A stretch of 64,000 nt of DNA from Carex sylvatica (GCA_964058845.1 CAXKVR010000147.1:124001-188000), one strand, 5' to 3'; positions 24,030 through 35,940 are shown, numbered from the stretch's first letter. Notes: a model not told the origin generated them from the letters alone. Made by a program: numbers and translations.

Positions 24030-24389
24030 AGTTCCTATGTGTTTTGCTAGTTTCTATTTAATTTAGAACAATAATTTTCAAGCTAGAGAATATAGTATAG
24101 AAAAATATTTATATTGATTTGAATGATTTCTGTGTTTTATTATGTTTAGAGAGAGGTCCATATAGTTAACATGTTGAGCAAGAGATTAATTAATTTTTGT
24201 TGGGAATAATAGTTGTGAGTCATGTAGCACCATGAACTCAACAATGAAAATCTTACTTTGCATATCAAATCTTCCCAATTGAAAAATGAAATAGCCAAAA
24301 TTATATATATGTTTTTTATTATGGCATCATCTTAATAAAAAAGAAACATGTATAATAACAAAAAACTGACACATTTTTTTATTAAACGG
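24030..24389. other. F-box 3' flank, AT-rich
   Basis: This stretch should contain the 3' UTR. AATAAT occurs at 24067 and 24204, but no clear polyadenylation signal stands out. Confidence 0.4.
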
Positions 24390-24512
24390 CCCGGTACAAC
24401 CAATGTCTCTTTAGATGTTTTTTTATGAGAATCGAACGTGTACGTCTCTCTCTCTATCTCTGCAGAGAGACAGGGCTCGCACCACTACGCTAAGCTGCGG
24501 TTCAAAAAAAAA
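24390..24512 (-). mobile_element. tRNA-derived SINE-like sequence
   Basis: Read on the minus strand it has TAGCGTAGTGGT, which resembles a pol III A box. After a spacer that includes a GAGAGA/TCTCTC stretch comes GTTCGATTCTC, which resembles a B box. The spacer is longer than in a tRNA gene and no cloverleaf can be drawn, so a SINE remnant fits better than a tRNA. Confidence 0.5.
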
Positions 24513-24703
24513 AAATTGACACATTGATCACCTATTTTTTCCACGGGGACTTGTTTGTGAGAAGTGGATGTCTGATATCACTGTCACAATTTTGAGATTG
24601 AGTGTTGATTGAGACGAAAATATTTGTAAAATCTGTAATTCTCTCTTCTTCCTCTCTTCAAATCCTCTTCTTTACCCCATAACACTACATACAGTCCCCC
24701 AAT

Positions 24704-24862
24704 AATGGCAGTAGAACCAACAATGCTGGATAAGAAGTTAACAGAACAAATTAAGAGAAGTTACCAGAAGCTATTGGAAATTTGCATCAACCTCTGTCGT
24801 TCAAATTTCATTTTACCTCATTTAATTTCTCGATGTGGATATATTCCAGTAAAACTATCATG
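24704..24862 (+). CDS. Unrecognised 52-codon open frame, doubtful
   Basis: An ATG follows a CT-rich, leader-like stretch (24630-24700). The first 30 residues are charged and could form an amphipathic helix (LDKKLTEQIKRSYQKLLE). The rest looks like read-through of intronic DNA. It could be the first exon of a small gene or a gene fragment. No family is recognised. Confidence 0.2.
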
Positions 24863-24989
24863 ATTATGAATTTTGTGAATTCTGATAACAGTATATACCT
24901 TCCAATATGGAGCTCTTCCTGAAAAAAAATAGAAGAAAGAACTGTTGTAACAACAGTCATGAGGGGGCTAAACATAGCACAATACAAAG

Positions 24990-25316
24990 CATAGTGACAA
25001 ACAAAAAGTTCAGGTTCGGTTCGACAGGTTCAAAAATTCGTGATTCGGATATAATTCGGGAATGATTAGGTACAATAAGGAAGTAAAAAAAAAAAAATAG
25101 CAAAAAAAAATTTAAAAACATTTCCAAAAAAAAAAAAAAAAAATTGGTGTTTTTTTTTTGCGTTTTTCTCGCAAATAATTCATGATTCGCATTTTATACG
25201 CGTTTTATTTGCGAATAAAACGTATTATACGTTTTTTTGCGTTTTATTCGGAGTTCGGTTTGGAAACTTCAAAAAAACGAATTAAACACGAATAAATCAT
25301 GAATCTTGTTACTTTG
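24990..25316. mobile_element. AT-rich element, AGTGACAA/TTCGG family
   Basis: It opens CATAGTGACAAAC and closes with a CTTGTTACTTTGG stretch that inverts it imperfectly. The GGTTCGGTTYGRCA and ATTCGTGATTCGGATATAAT stretches are shared with 26985-27260. It contains several long A runs. Confidence 0.55.
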
Positions 25317-25319
25317 GTA

Positions 25320-26460
25320 TACAGAGGCCCTCTAACCGATATACAGCAAGACTGCAGATAGAAGGTCACAAGCTCACGGCAGATCCAAAACAACTCTGTA
25401 AATCATGGATTAATCAATTGCTCCAATCTAGTGTCCATTACACTAGATAAGAGATCTGAAAAGAAGGCAAAAGAGTAAGAGGTCACTCAGAGAAATGAAA
25501 CGCCAAATGCTCAAATAAGGATGAACAAAAAATGTTAGCGCAGCTGATTGTAGGGCTGACAGTAAGCATGTCCAAGCGAATTCACATCCTCTCAGTCTCA
25601 GGTTACCGGACCGAGTACAATTGAATCGGATGGTCCAAAATTGTTCCTTTTAACTTGCACGAATCTCAAAGCACAAATAATACTGCCCCCCTCAGTCATC
25701 CTGAGCAAGAACCAGATGAAATTAAATCTGGACCGTCCTTTTCAATTGTGTTGAGTCAGGTACCTGGGAGGGTACGGATCATCTCCAAGCCGAGAGTGAT
25801 AACGGGTCAGAGTAGAATTTGCAAATGGGGACCTACAAAGAAATGGAAAGACCAATTTTTTTTGCAACAGTCAATTAAAGCATAGGTAAATATAAGTATA
25901 ACACAATCTGGCTAGGTTATATAGCACTGTCGAGTATTTAAATGGAAAAGGAAAAGATTCAATAATCAAAATTATAAATTCACAGCTTAATTGAATTAAA
26001 AGTAAGTTTATTATACATACCCTGCCAAAGTTGCCAGGAAAACCAACCCAAAACCTTTCAAACTGAGAGACATGTCAGAAACCCTGCCCCTGTAAATTTG
26101 TTAGGTAGTTAATCAAGATGCTTAACATTTTAAATGAATTTAGATCAACAAATGAAAAATGATCAACAACTGAATTTTGAAAATAGCTAGCAGTCTAGCC
26201 TCTCTATGACTAAACAGATCAATCCATCAATGAGGCCTTTACTATGTATTGGTTATACTTGCTTGGAGGCCACAAAAGTTAATTAATAAACACAGAAATA
26301 GAGAAACAGGTGTGAACAAAATTATGTTGTCAATTGTTGTGTCTTGATGAAGTAACAATGCAAAATTGGGTAATTGAAGATCTGATTCTGATCCTAGGGT
26401 TCAGATCGATTGGATTTCCTCGACACTGCTGATCACTAAAACCAACCCTACTATAGAACA
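25320..26460. other. Mostly non-coding; one CCTCTC-family element
   Basis: A copy of the 8885 element lies at about 25580-25800 (CACATCCTCTCAG to GGAGGGTACGGATC). The open frame at 25655-25885 belongs to that repeat and is not a gene. The remainder is AT-rich without a clear gene. A splice-bounded minus-strand segment near 26022-26090 is discussed in the findings. Confidence 0.4.
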
Positions 26461-26462
26461 AA

Positions 26463-26630
26463 TTCGCATCCTCTGAGATATCTCATATTTTGCGTGAAAA
26501 TCTCAACCGTTGCAATACGTTCTGTGCGAATCTCAAAGCTCAAATAATACTGCCCCCTACGTCACCTCCGAATAGGCACCGGACACGTCGGTCATGCAAA
26601 ATATCAGATATCTCAGAGGATACGCACTCG
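26463..26630. mobile_element. Short MITE, second copy of the 18105 family
   Basis: It opens GCATCCTCTGAGATATCTCA and closes GATATCTCAGAGGATACGC. Each arm also contains the small palindrome GAGATATCTC or a variant. It is homologous to 18105-18262. Confidence 0.65.
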
Positions 26631-26984
26631 ACAGGAACAGAGCAGAGGCCAGGAGGGTAAATTAACTTTGACCCTAATAGGTATAGTATTTATGAGAGAA
26701 AAATATATTTTAATTTTAATGGCGTTGAAAATCCTAGTGGTGCTAATCAAGATCCATAGCTCATGTTACAAAATTGATGGAATTTATTGATTTGTCTTTT
26801 ATATATATACAAAGAATCTGTCCAAACTGGTGAGGCCCATATATATTACATATTAAAAAATTTAATTCGACCAAACCTAACCCTTAATCCATATGCTTGA
26901 ACATGGCCTTTGGTTGAGAGCATTTTATTCAGACTAATCAATCCGCAAATAATTAATTTGTTAGTCTTTTCATTTCTACCACCC

Positions 26985-27260
26985 ATAGTGACAAATGAAT
27001 TATTCGGGTTCGGTTTGGCAAGATTAAAAATTTGTGATTCGGAAATCGGATATAATTCGAAAATAATTCGGAATTATCTGGACTAGAGATCTCAGTCCTA
27101 CAAGAGAGAAAAAAAAAATATTCTGGGAGAAATTTGGAAAAAATTTGTAAAATTCTCTAATTATTCGGGTTTACTTCGGTCAAAGTTCGATCAACCGAAT
27201 AATTCGATATCACCAAATATATAAATAATTCGGATTCAATTCGCGAATCTTGTGACTATG
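26985..27260. mobile_element. AT-rich element, AGTGACAA family
   Basis: The ends CATAGTGACA and TGTGACTATG are inverted. The interior is built of ATTCGG/AATAATTCG words shared with 24990-25316 and 13800-14030. The target duplication is uncertain (CTACCACC and CTACTAGC). Confidence 0.6.
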
Positions 27261-27464
27261 CTACTAGCAATCCACCAAAGCACACAATGTATCCACACCA
27301 TTGTAATTTGTTATATTTTACACTGTAACACAAAGTTGTGCAGAATTCATGATTGATTTTTTTTTTTTTTTTTTTATCAAGTAGGCTTATAACCTACATA
27401 ACATTTTTTTATTAAATAGGTACGGATTTTATTTTGATCAGGCTGGAAGTATTGTATTCAATCA

Positions 27465-27615
27465 GATAAGAGATATTCTGGTAAAGATTTTAACAGAATA
27501 GTTTTGGCTTCATACAGTGCACAAACCATATACAATACCATATTGATTCAACAATATGTGCACTGCATGAAGTTAAAACTAGTCTGTTAAAATCTTTACC
27601 CGGATATGTACATAT
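27465..27615. repeat. Hairpin-forming inverted repeat
   Basis: GGTAAAGATTTTAACAGA at about 27480 pairs with TCTGTTAAAATCTTTACC ending at 27600. Pairing continues inward through TTCATACAGTGCACA and its near-inverse. The loop is about 40 bases. It may be a small MITE or a small-RNA precursor-like foldback. Confidence 0.7.
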
Positions 27616-27863
27616 GTTCTCCTTAAAAAGCCAGAAATTGCGCTGCATCATGATATTAATTTCTTGTCACAAACCAATCTCAAATTATTAGAATTAAGGC
27701 AGATTTCTCTATCATTTCTTCCTCCTCTGCCTCCTGTCCTTATTATTCTTTTAATAACCATTTCTTTTAGCTTCTAGGTATCATTATATTTGTTTAATGC
27801 TGACAAGTTGTGTAGCTCTATCGCAGAGCATTTCCAAAACAAAAGTCAGCAAGACGAATAATT

Positions 27864-28130
27864 AAAAGGAGGAATAATTAGTAGTCCACATAAATAGACA
27901 AACAATGATGTAACAGCGATTTCATTTTATGTTAATATATTGTTAGCAGAAAAATTACTCCAAAATTTTATAATACTAAAAGGAGGAATAATTAGTAGTC
28001 CACAAAAATAGACAAACAATGATGTAACAGCATATTAGGTGAAAATATATGAGGGGGCCCAGTGATTTCATTTTATGTTAATATATTGTTAGCAGAAAAA
28101 TTACTCCAAAATTGTATAGTACTAAAAGAG
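27864..28130. repeat. Tandem duplication, unit about 115-145 bp
   Basis: The block from AAAAGGAGGAATAATTAG to AAAAATTACTCCAAAATT is repeated in tandem. The second copy carries about 30 extra bases (TAGGTGAAAATATATGAGGG region). It is non-coding. Confidence 0.8.
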
Positions 28131-28259
28131 GAGGGCTCAAATGTCTTCATTTTTTGTGCATCAATCGTGCCTCCATTTTTAAAAACTTTAATAATTCAAA
28201 ATTTAAAACTTTAAACTCAAAATATCAATCAAAATAGTCCATTTTTAATTGAGAATTAT

Positions 28260-28373
28260 AGATAGTCAAATTAGTAATATTTTATTCGGATTCGTCATTT
28301 GAAGCCGGTTTGACGGATTTTAGACTTGAGTTCACCAAGGGGCTTGGTGAACTTAAGAATATCATAGTTCTAC
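28260..28373. repeat. Truncated end of the 28390-type MITE
   Basis: TTCACCAAGGGGCTTGGTGA with the following ACTTAAGAATATCATAGTTCTAC matches the right end of the intact neighbour at 28390-28805. It is an older copy lacking its other half. Confidence 0.6.
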
Positions 28374-28389
28374 AATATGTTGATTATTA

Positions 28390-28805
28390 GAGTAAAACTA
28401 GGGTGTTCTTAAGCTCACCAAGGTATTTGGTGAGCTTAACGTACTCCAAAATATATTATATTGGTTTCAAACGATAAATCTAAATCATTGAAATTCATCT
28501 ACTTCACAAGTGATTAAGTTAGAAGCAAAGATTTTAAGTTTTCGAATTATTTTAGTATAAAGTTGAGCGGTCAAAATTAGAAGGTTTATAAATTAATTTT
28601 AGTGCATTCATTTTTTTAACACTTTTGACCACTTGACTTTATACAAAATTAATTCAAAATTTTAAAAACTTTACATAAAAATTCATCACTCGTGAAGTAA
28701 ATCGGTTTTGACGGTTTGAATTTATTGTTTGAAACTAATGTAATAAATTTTGGAGTTAAGTTCATCAAATATCTTGGTGAGCTTAAGAACACCTTAGTTC
28801 TACTC
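28390..28805. mobile_element. Mutator-like MITE, 416 bp, TSD TGATTATTA
   Basis: TGATTATTA lies at 28381-28389 and 28806-28814. The ends GAGTAAAACTAGGGTGTTCT and GAGTAGAACTAAGGTGTTCT (right end inverted) continue as an inverted repeat for about 190 bp. Each terminal repeat also holds its own palindrome (AAGCTCACCAAG against CTTGGTGAGCTT on the left). No coding capacity. Confidence 0.9.
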
Positions 28806-28819
28806 TGATTATTATACTA

Positions 28820-29870
28820 ATTCATGAGCATCTTTGTAATGTAGGCACAAACAATAATTGTGGGCCAAAAAATTAAGAACTGCCATAAATAAAATAAGAA
28901 ATAAAAGATGGAGAAAGGAATTTTTCAAACAGTGCAGAGATAGAAACTTATCAAGAAAAATGAAAGGAAGAAAAGAAGTGATAAAGTTTTCAAAAAAGAA
29001 AAAACAGGTTCTTTTCACACTGTAATATAAAACTAGACTGCATTTTTCTTACTATTATTGAATCAACATTTTTTATCGATTCAAATACGACCAATATATT
29101 ATTTTTATTTTTTTAAACTATAGATTTATTAAACATTTGTTAATATAATATATTATCCCTTTGATTGGTGCTGTTAATTATACATATTACTCGTACGGCG
29201 TACTGCAGAAGAACATTTTTTTTAATTTGTACCAGCAGATTCTTTCATTATTTCTTGGGAATTACATCAATGCTAGTGGGACCATCCAAAATTTCTTCAA
29301 TTTTTTTTTTTAATTTAGAGGTATGTACAATTTTACATAATTTTTTTATTTTATATAATTTACATAAAAAATAATATAAAACATTAGTCCGATTGCGTTT
29401 GTATTTCGATCTCATACAAAAAAAAAATGAAAATAATTTGGTTCAAAAAAAAAAATCACTGGTCTCTAAATATCGTATAATATTTTATGTAATTTTTATT
29501 AATGAAAAATTCTGCAATTTGAAGTACTGTGATATCGATTTGATTTGATTTGATTTGATCATGGGCCCACCACATATTTGTAAATTGTAATGGCAAACCA
29601 TAGAAACGGACTTTTTGTATGATTGTATATTTCTATTCCATATATAAATATATTACATGTAATAAATGAAAGAAAAGGCAAAATTGACACTTTCCTTTTG
29701 TTATCTAGATAAGCATACATACATGCAGCATTTATAATTATCTACCAACCTAGCTACTATAATACCATGCATGCTAGTTCAATACTATTATAAAAGCAAA
29801 AGGTTAATTATTTTGAAGCTATTTTTTTCATTATATAATTATTTTTAATTCCTATATTATTATGTAAATT
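28820..29870. other. AT-rich non-coding
   Basis: No gene is seen. A short (ATTTG)n tract lies at about 29537-29558 (TTTGATTTGATTTGATTTGA). The open frames in this stretch are A/T-biased and not convincing. Confidence 0.5.
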
Positions 29871-29874
29871 TAGT

Positions 29875-30075
29875 CATGCTAGCGTCCAAATGTTTGGATA
29901 GAGGTCTATATCCAAACAAGTTATTTTTGCAATTTCAATATACAATATATCGATCTGAAATGCTCAATATGTTCTCCATATTAAAATGTGCTTGGAAACT
30001 AAATGTTACAAAAAAAATTGAATTTTTTTACTATTTGTTTAGAATATTGAAAATCACGGTTTTTATATGGTGAAA
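29875..30075. repeat. Single arm of the Mutator-like MITE core
   Basis: It contains the ATGTTCTCCATATTAAAATG core with TGCTTGGAAACTAAATGT and the TTTTTTTACTATTTGTTTAG stretch. The other half is missing. Confidence 0.55.
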
Positions 30076-30865
30076 AAATAATAAAAAATTTCTTTAACAA
30101 ATATAACACTATGTAAAATACATAAATAAAATTAATGACTAAGGGTAATATACAAAATACTTAAAGGCTTTTTCAATTAAATAGACAATACTTAACAAGC
30201 AAACAAAATTTTCTGAGCAGATCAGCAAGATAATAGTTAGTTTAAATTCATTCTGAAAATAAAATTAGTAATTGAAGTGGATATAAGAAACACTTGAACG
30301 TGCTCTCTATAAAATAGAACACTTTAAAGAATTAATATCTGAATATATCATTAAAAATTATTAGACCAATTTGAAGTTAATTGTGGTTAATCAGGTTATT
30401 TGATATTGGTCCAAAAATTAACTATTATTACTCTTCGAATCAATTTTTATTGATTAATTTGTGAGTCTATAATCGGATCCAATTAAAAATATGTAGCGAG
30501 ATGTATGTAATAAAATATACTTCTAAGGTGTTATGTGAAAAAAAGGAAAATTTCAATCACTTACGTGGCGCACTCTGGTTCTCTAGCTAATGAAGCAATG
30601 GTGAATAAGCATCATAGTTGTGATCTTTTATTTGATTTCATCAAACCTTTTAGTCTTGTTCTAATTACCATTTTCTATATGAAAATGAAGTAAAAAAGAA
30701 CTAAAGTAGAAATTAAGAAAATGGTGAAATTCAGTGGAGGAGACGAGGTTGTGACAAACCATGTTATCTTCTCACGTGTGTGCATGCTTGAAACTTCTTG
30801 TTTGATCTCTGAGTTGTGGTACTTTTCTCTTATCCTCGTTCATGTATGTCTAGTTATATTTGATT

Positions 30866-31155
30866 AGGGGTGGAAACGGGTTGGATATTATCCGACTGTA
30901 TCTGTATTCAAAAATTAAATACGGATATCTAATATCTGAATATCCGTGCTAATACGGATACTGATATGATTTTGAATTTTAATTATATGTATCCAAATAA
31001 TAGATATATACCATATAGTTTATCATAAATTAGGAAAATATTTATGTATATATCCGATATCCGATCTGTATCCGTATCCGTATCCGAAAATTAAAAGAGG
31101 ATACGGATATGATTTTATCACTATCCAATCCGTATCTGATTCGTTTGCACCCCTA
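30866..31155. mobile_element. hAT-type MITE, 290 bp, TSD ATTTGATT
   Basis: It opens AGGGGTGGAAACGGGT and closes CGTTTGCACCCCTA. ATTTGATT occurs at 30858-30865 and 31156-31163. The interior consists of GGATAT/ATATCC and CCGTATCCG words. Similar words fill the larger hAT element at 44764-45722. Confidence 0.8.
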
Positions 31156-31163
31156 ATTTGATT

Positions 31164-33091
31164 GAAATAATCATTAATGACTCTATTCTTGTCATATACT
31201 TATGTTTGGATTATGATCCGAAATAGAGAAAGTAAATTTGCAAACTATTGTGATTTCCTAATGCTTCAATTCGTTCAAAAGTTAATTGAAACTTTATTGG
31301 ATTCTACAAAGCCTATCGGATCTCATACAACATAATAATTGAAGTAAATTATTATAAGTTTAATTTGATCATATGTAAACTAGTTAATATATATGCACCA
31401 GAGATTTCTAAATTAATTGATGAAACTATGGTGTTACATAGGTATGAGTAAAGACTTGTAATTGGAAGATACTTATTTTAAAAGGGGATGATGGGCATGT
31501 ATGTTATATAGAGTTGAATTGTTTGACTATTAGATTTACATTTCTTGACATGAATTGTTACCATTTATTACTGGTGCATAATATAATTGTAGGATTTGGA
31601 GAAGATTATATATTGTGTTCAAAATGAAATAAGCAAGTGCTAAATCAAACAAGATAAATAAATAGAAACATGAAAATTAAGTATATAAAGCCTAAATAAC
31701 TAAAGAGATGTAAATTGAAAATTTACATGTAACTGGACAGAGAGAATATATATTATGTGTGTGAGAGTCATATACTGAGCTATAAGGTTTAATTAGTGAA
31801 AGTGATTTTATAGAATTTACTTTGTTTCTGTGATTTTGTTAGATACTAATTCACCAATGTTATGTTAACATAGGCATAGATTCTATTGAACAGGAATTGG
31901 CGGGATCTTCTGAAGCAATGAAACTAGTGATAGTTGATCCTCTACGTACTTTACATGATCAAGTGCGGGGTTATTGGATTAGTTTGAGATTCTTGACTAG
32001 GAAATAAATCATAATTCGATGTGGATTTTGAATAATTGATTGACTGTATTGATTGAACTGTTGCCTCATATGCATAGCCCAATAAAATTGAAACTGAATT
32101 ACATGTAAATCTGTTGACTGTCAATGTTGATATTGTTTATCGATTGGTGGATTTCATTGCAAATGATTGATTGGGACCACAATGATCAAATTGATTGAAT
32201 ACTGAATACTATAATCCTTGAACCTCCATATAGTAGAGAAAAATGATTAATATATTGTAAAGTCTAGCTAGCTACTAGACTTTACTCCAGGACCCTTATT
32301 CCTATATGGTGAATGGCCATAACTGAACTCAGTATCGGTTGAGTAAGGAATATTGAATAAATGTGAATTATAATTGTAAGACTAATGAACTGTGGTAATT
32401 GTATTGTCAATGATTTTCTTTTCGATAATGACAGTATTGTAATACTGATTTTGTATTGTTTCTATTAACTAATTGTCAGGATAGTTAGAATAACATAAGC
32501 CTGACACGACAGATATATGTTATGTGAAAAGGCAGATGTGGGTTGTTGGATGACATCTGCATGGAAAGTCATATGGTATCTAATAAGATTCATAGAGTTC
32601 TAATTTATTTATGTAATTTTTGTTATTCAATTGTATACTGTTATTGAACATTTGCATTCGTCATTATATAATGAACTGTTTGTTTCTCGTGCGGTGATTT
32701 CATTCTAAATATGAATTTCCTTCGAATCCAATAATCTGAGTGGCAATCAGCACTGAAAAATAATTTAATATTTCTCACCCGTTTTCCCTTGTGGGATTTA
32801 CAGGTTTGTTAGACGAAGATAGAGAAATACTTTTGGGTTATAATTGACAGCAGTGTAACCTAAATGTATGGGATTTGGGTTTGTTATATCTGACGGGGTG
32901 TAGAGAGTGTATCTCTAGCATCATCCACTATAAAATGTCAGAAAATTCTTGTAAATAAATTGAGATGTGGCAAAAATAATGGATACTATTGGCAATGCAT
33001 AAAAAAGATTCATGTCTTATGTTATGTATATTTGAATGGTAATTAAATAGACGCGATAAAATTGTTGCACCTCTGGATTGGGGGTGTGACA
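31164..33091 (+). repeat. Non-coding; LTR-like tail near 32740-33091
   Basis: The stretch from CAGCACTGAAAAATAATTTA to the TTTCTCACCC and TTTACAGG words resembles, in reverse, the part of the solo LTR near 47560-47620. It lies about 330 bp before a GGGGTGTGACA end, the same spacing as there. The 5' limit and a target duplication were not found. The rest of the stretch is AT-rich and without a gene. Confidence 0.35.
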
Positions 33092-33224
33092 ACAACTGTC
33101 AAGGTTGACTAGTTTGTATTGGAAAATAATATAAGGTATACACGATAAATTTGCTAATTTCGATTTGTCGGCAGACTTAGCCGCTTCCTATCTCTCACTA
33201 CAGTAGAATCAAGCTTCTACAAAG

Positions 33225-33460
33225 GAAAACCGGTCGCAAATAATCAAAGCGCCGGTCGCTGCAATAATTTTCGATCGCAGAAAGTCAAATACGGTCACTG
33301 ATAATCTGATCGCTGAAAACACCGTCGCAGATACTCTTATGATGACGTCACCGGTCGCTGATAAATTTTCTGCGACCAAATTTTTTTGGCCGCAGTTGAT
33401 TTTTGCTGACATCATGACGAGTTATCTGCGACCACAAAAATGGTCGCTGATACTCATTTA
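33225..33460. repeat. Subterminal GGTCGC repeats of the outer CACTA
   Basis: GGTCGC, GATCGC, TGCGACC and CTGATA words occur about a dozen times in both orientations. Such subterminal motifs bind the element's own DNA-binding protein in En/Spm. The binding role here is inferred from family knowledge. Confidence 0.7.
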
Positions 33461-33776
33461 CCAGGTTTTTGGATTTTTATTATTATTTACATTTGCACCA
33501 TTTAATAATTGGTACCACACGTACCAACATACAACATACAACAAAAAATAAATATCGATACACAATCAACATACAACATAAGCATACAAATAAATATAAA
33601 CATAAAAATCTAGAAACAGTATATCATCTCATCAAACGTAAACATCCGAGTAACAAAATGTAAAGCTAAATGCCAAACAGTACCATCTAATAAGCACCAT
33701 AAATATAAACATCGAGTACCATCTAAACAGTAACATAAATAATACCATCTGACAGATATAAATATATAAAAAAGGC

Positions 33777-34806
33777 CTAAGAAGTACCATCACCGTCAAC
33801 ATCCGACCACTGACCCTCGTCATCATCGCCGTCATCATCCTCATCATCTTGAGGAGCGGGCATCGAGGCTGGCTGCAAGCCCGAACCTCCCTGTGAAGTT
33901 GTAAGAAAATATTTTAGATAATTATGATTTAGTGTTTAGGGTTCACAATTAAAACATACTGAAATATCAAATTTCTTACAGAAGAAGCTCTGAATCGAGC
34001 CTCCCATCGAGCCTCCAACTGATCAAGTACCCAAAAAGATATCCTGTCGATATCTTCTTCTGTGAATTGTGGAGTTGGCGGCATAAAAGAATATGACTGT
34101 AAAGAATGTGACGGAGCATTGCTGGACCCACTGGAGCGAAACATGCATCTCGTGCTGTCTGAAACATTAAAAGTAAGACCATTAGTATTATCTGACAAAA
34201 CTAAAAATAAATTTAAAATTTCAAAGAATGTTTATTTTACCTAGAGCACCGAGACCATAGTTATCTCTATGGATATTCTGATCATCAATGCCTGTAGAGT
34301 ACCAGAGATCACTGTCGTATGTGGGCCTTTTGTCTCTATCTGCTCCATACTTCTCCGCCATAGCTCTCTCATATTTTAGCTGCGAATTTTGAACATTAAG
34401 TACAACAGGAACGATGATATTTTATAAAATAATTCGAAAGTATTATTACCTGTGCATTTTTAGGGTTTAGGGTTTAGGGTTTAGGGTTTAGGATTTGAAA
34501 GACAGAGTAGGCTGGAACAACTCATCGGACCATCGGGGTTCGCGTCCTTGTTCTAGCTCCTGTTAAGAATTTGAAAGACAATTTTATTTAAAATAAAAAT
34601 TATCAAAGTTAGTTCAATGGAATTAAATAGATTAATTTAATGAAAAATAACTTACGAAGCGCTGTTTGTGAACAAGCATGTTCACAGATACCGTCAAGGC
34701 CCCTGAGCCTTCAGCATTGGCCCTATTTGAAGCATTCCACGCGCTTTGATTGGCAAAAGCGTCGTTGCGCCAATGATGGACGAGTCCGGGCCAATACGGT
34801 TGCAAA
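33777..34806 (-). pseudogene. En/Spm-type plant transposase, C-terminal remnant
   Basis: Reading the minus strand from 34806, a frame gives YWPGLVHHWRNDAFANQSA, then ANRANAEG-like and MLVHKQRF words. These follow the W...S..N..NR pattern of the Ptta/En/Spm plant transposase family (PF03004). Later exons supply LKYERAMAEKYGADRD, a short FTEEDIDRISFWVLDQLEAR helix near 34030, and an acidic tail (DDEDDDGDDDEG) ending at the stop at 33777. Introns are suggested near 34200-34260 and 34400-34570. The 5' part is gone where the second CACTA family begins. Confidence 0.7.
34459..34495. repeat. Interstitial telomere-type repeat (TTTAGGG)n
   Basis: About five consecutive TTTAGGG units lie in a probable intron of the transposase remnant. 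They are perfect until the last, TTTAGGA. Confidence 0.9.
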
Positions 34807-34889
34807 AATATAACACATACACATTCTGATTTTCATTTTTAAAAAAAGCATACACATACAAAAATATAACACACACAAATAAAACTCTA

Positions 34890-35940
34890 CACTATCTGGA
34901 TCGGTTCCTAGCTTCAAAACCGATCCAGATAGTTATTAGGATCGGTTCTTAGTCTAAGAACTGATCCAGATAGGTATCATGATCGGTTATTAGCTTAAGA
35001 ACCGATCCAGATGGTGTATTTCTTAAAAATTTCTTATAATTTTTTTTAAAATCTAATAAATTATCTTACAAAATAACTTATAAATTATTCTGTCTTACAA
35101 ATGATTTCTAAAAAATTGGTTTTTTTTATTTATAAATTATCTTGTTAAATGTATGCTACAAAAATTTGTAACATCAAATAAGTTTTTAAAAAGCAAGATA
35201 TTTATTTAGTTTGGGTATCTTCAAACCAATAAAAATAATGATATAATTTATAAGAATTTATGATTAAAATAATTTACAAAAATTCATAAACATACACATT
35301 CTGATTTTAATATTTTAAAAAATCATACACATATACTATCTGGATCGGTTTTTAGCTTAAGAACCGATCCTGATGCCTTTCTGGATCGGTTCTTAAGAAA
35401 GAAACCGATCTTAATAGCTATATTACATATTAATAATTATTTTAATAAATTAGTTTTGTAAGAAATCTTACAAAAAAACTTATAAATTATTTTAAATTGT
35501 AATATCAAATAAGTTTTAAAAAGTAAGATACTTATTTTAATAGAAAATCTTTACAAAATAATTTATAAATCAAACTCTGATAACTTATACATATAATATC
35601 ATAACATATAAATTATTTATAAATTATATAAGTTATTTGTAAATTATTTAAAAAATTATTTTAAAAAATAACCTTCTAAATATCTGATAACTTATACATA
35701 TAATATCATACACATAAACATCATGTTTTTAATTTTTTAAAATATCATGCACATAACATATACATATAATATAACAGAAATAAAATGAGATATCAGGATC
35801 GGTTCCTAACTTAAGAACCGATCTTGATATCTATTTTCATTTTTAAAATTAATAAAGTATTTGGATTGGTTCTTAAGTTAGGAACCGATCTTGATACATA
35901 CAATCTGGATCGATTTTGTTTAGAACCGATATTGATAAGG
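34890..35940. repeat. Left subterminal GATCGGTT palindromes
   Basis: At least eight imperfect palindromes of the form GATCGGTTCTTAGC...AAGAACCGATC occur, often joined by ATCTGGAT. Between them are AT-rich spacers with TACACATA words. They probably serve as transposase-binding repeats. Confidence 0.8.

Noticed and set aside
24390..24512. tRNA gene
   Set aside because: Only box-like motifs are present; the acceptor and anticodon stems cannot be formed.
33339..33551. 70-codon open frame near the left CACTA end
   Set aside because: It reads the subterminal GGTCGC repeats and an AT-rich trailer.
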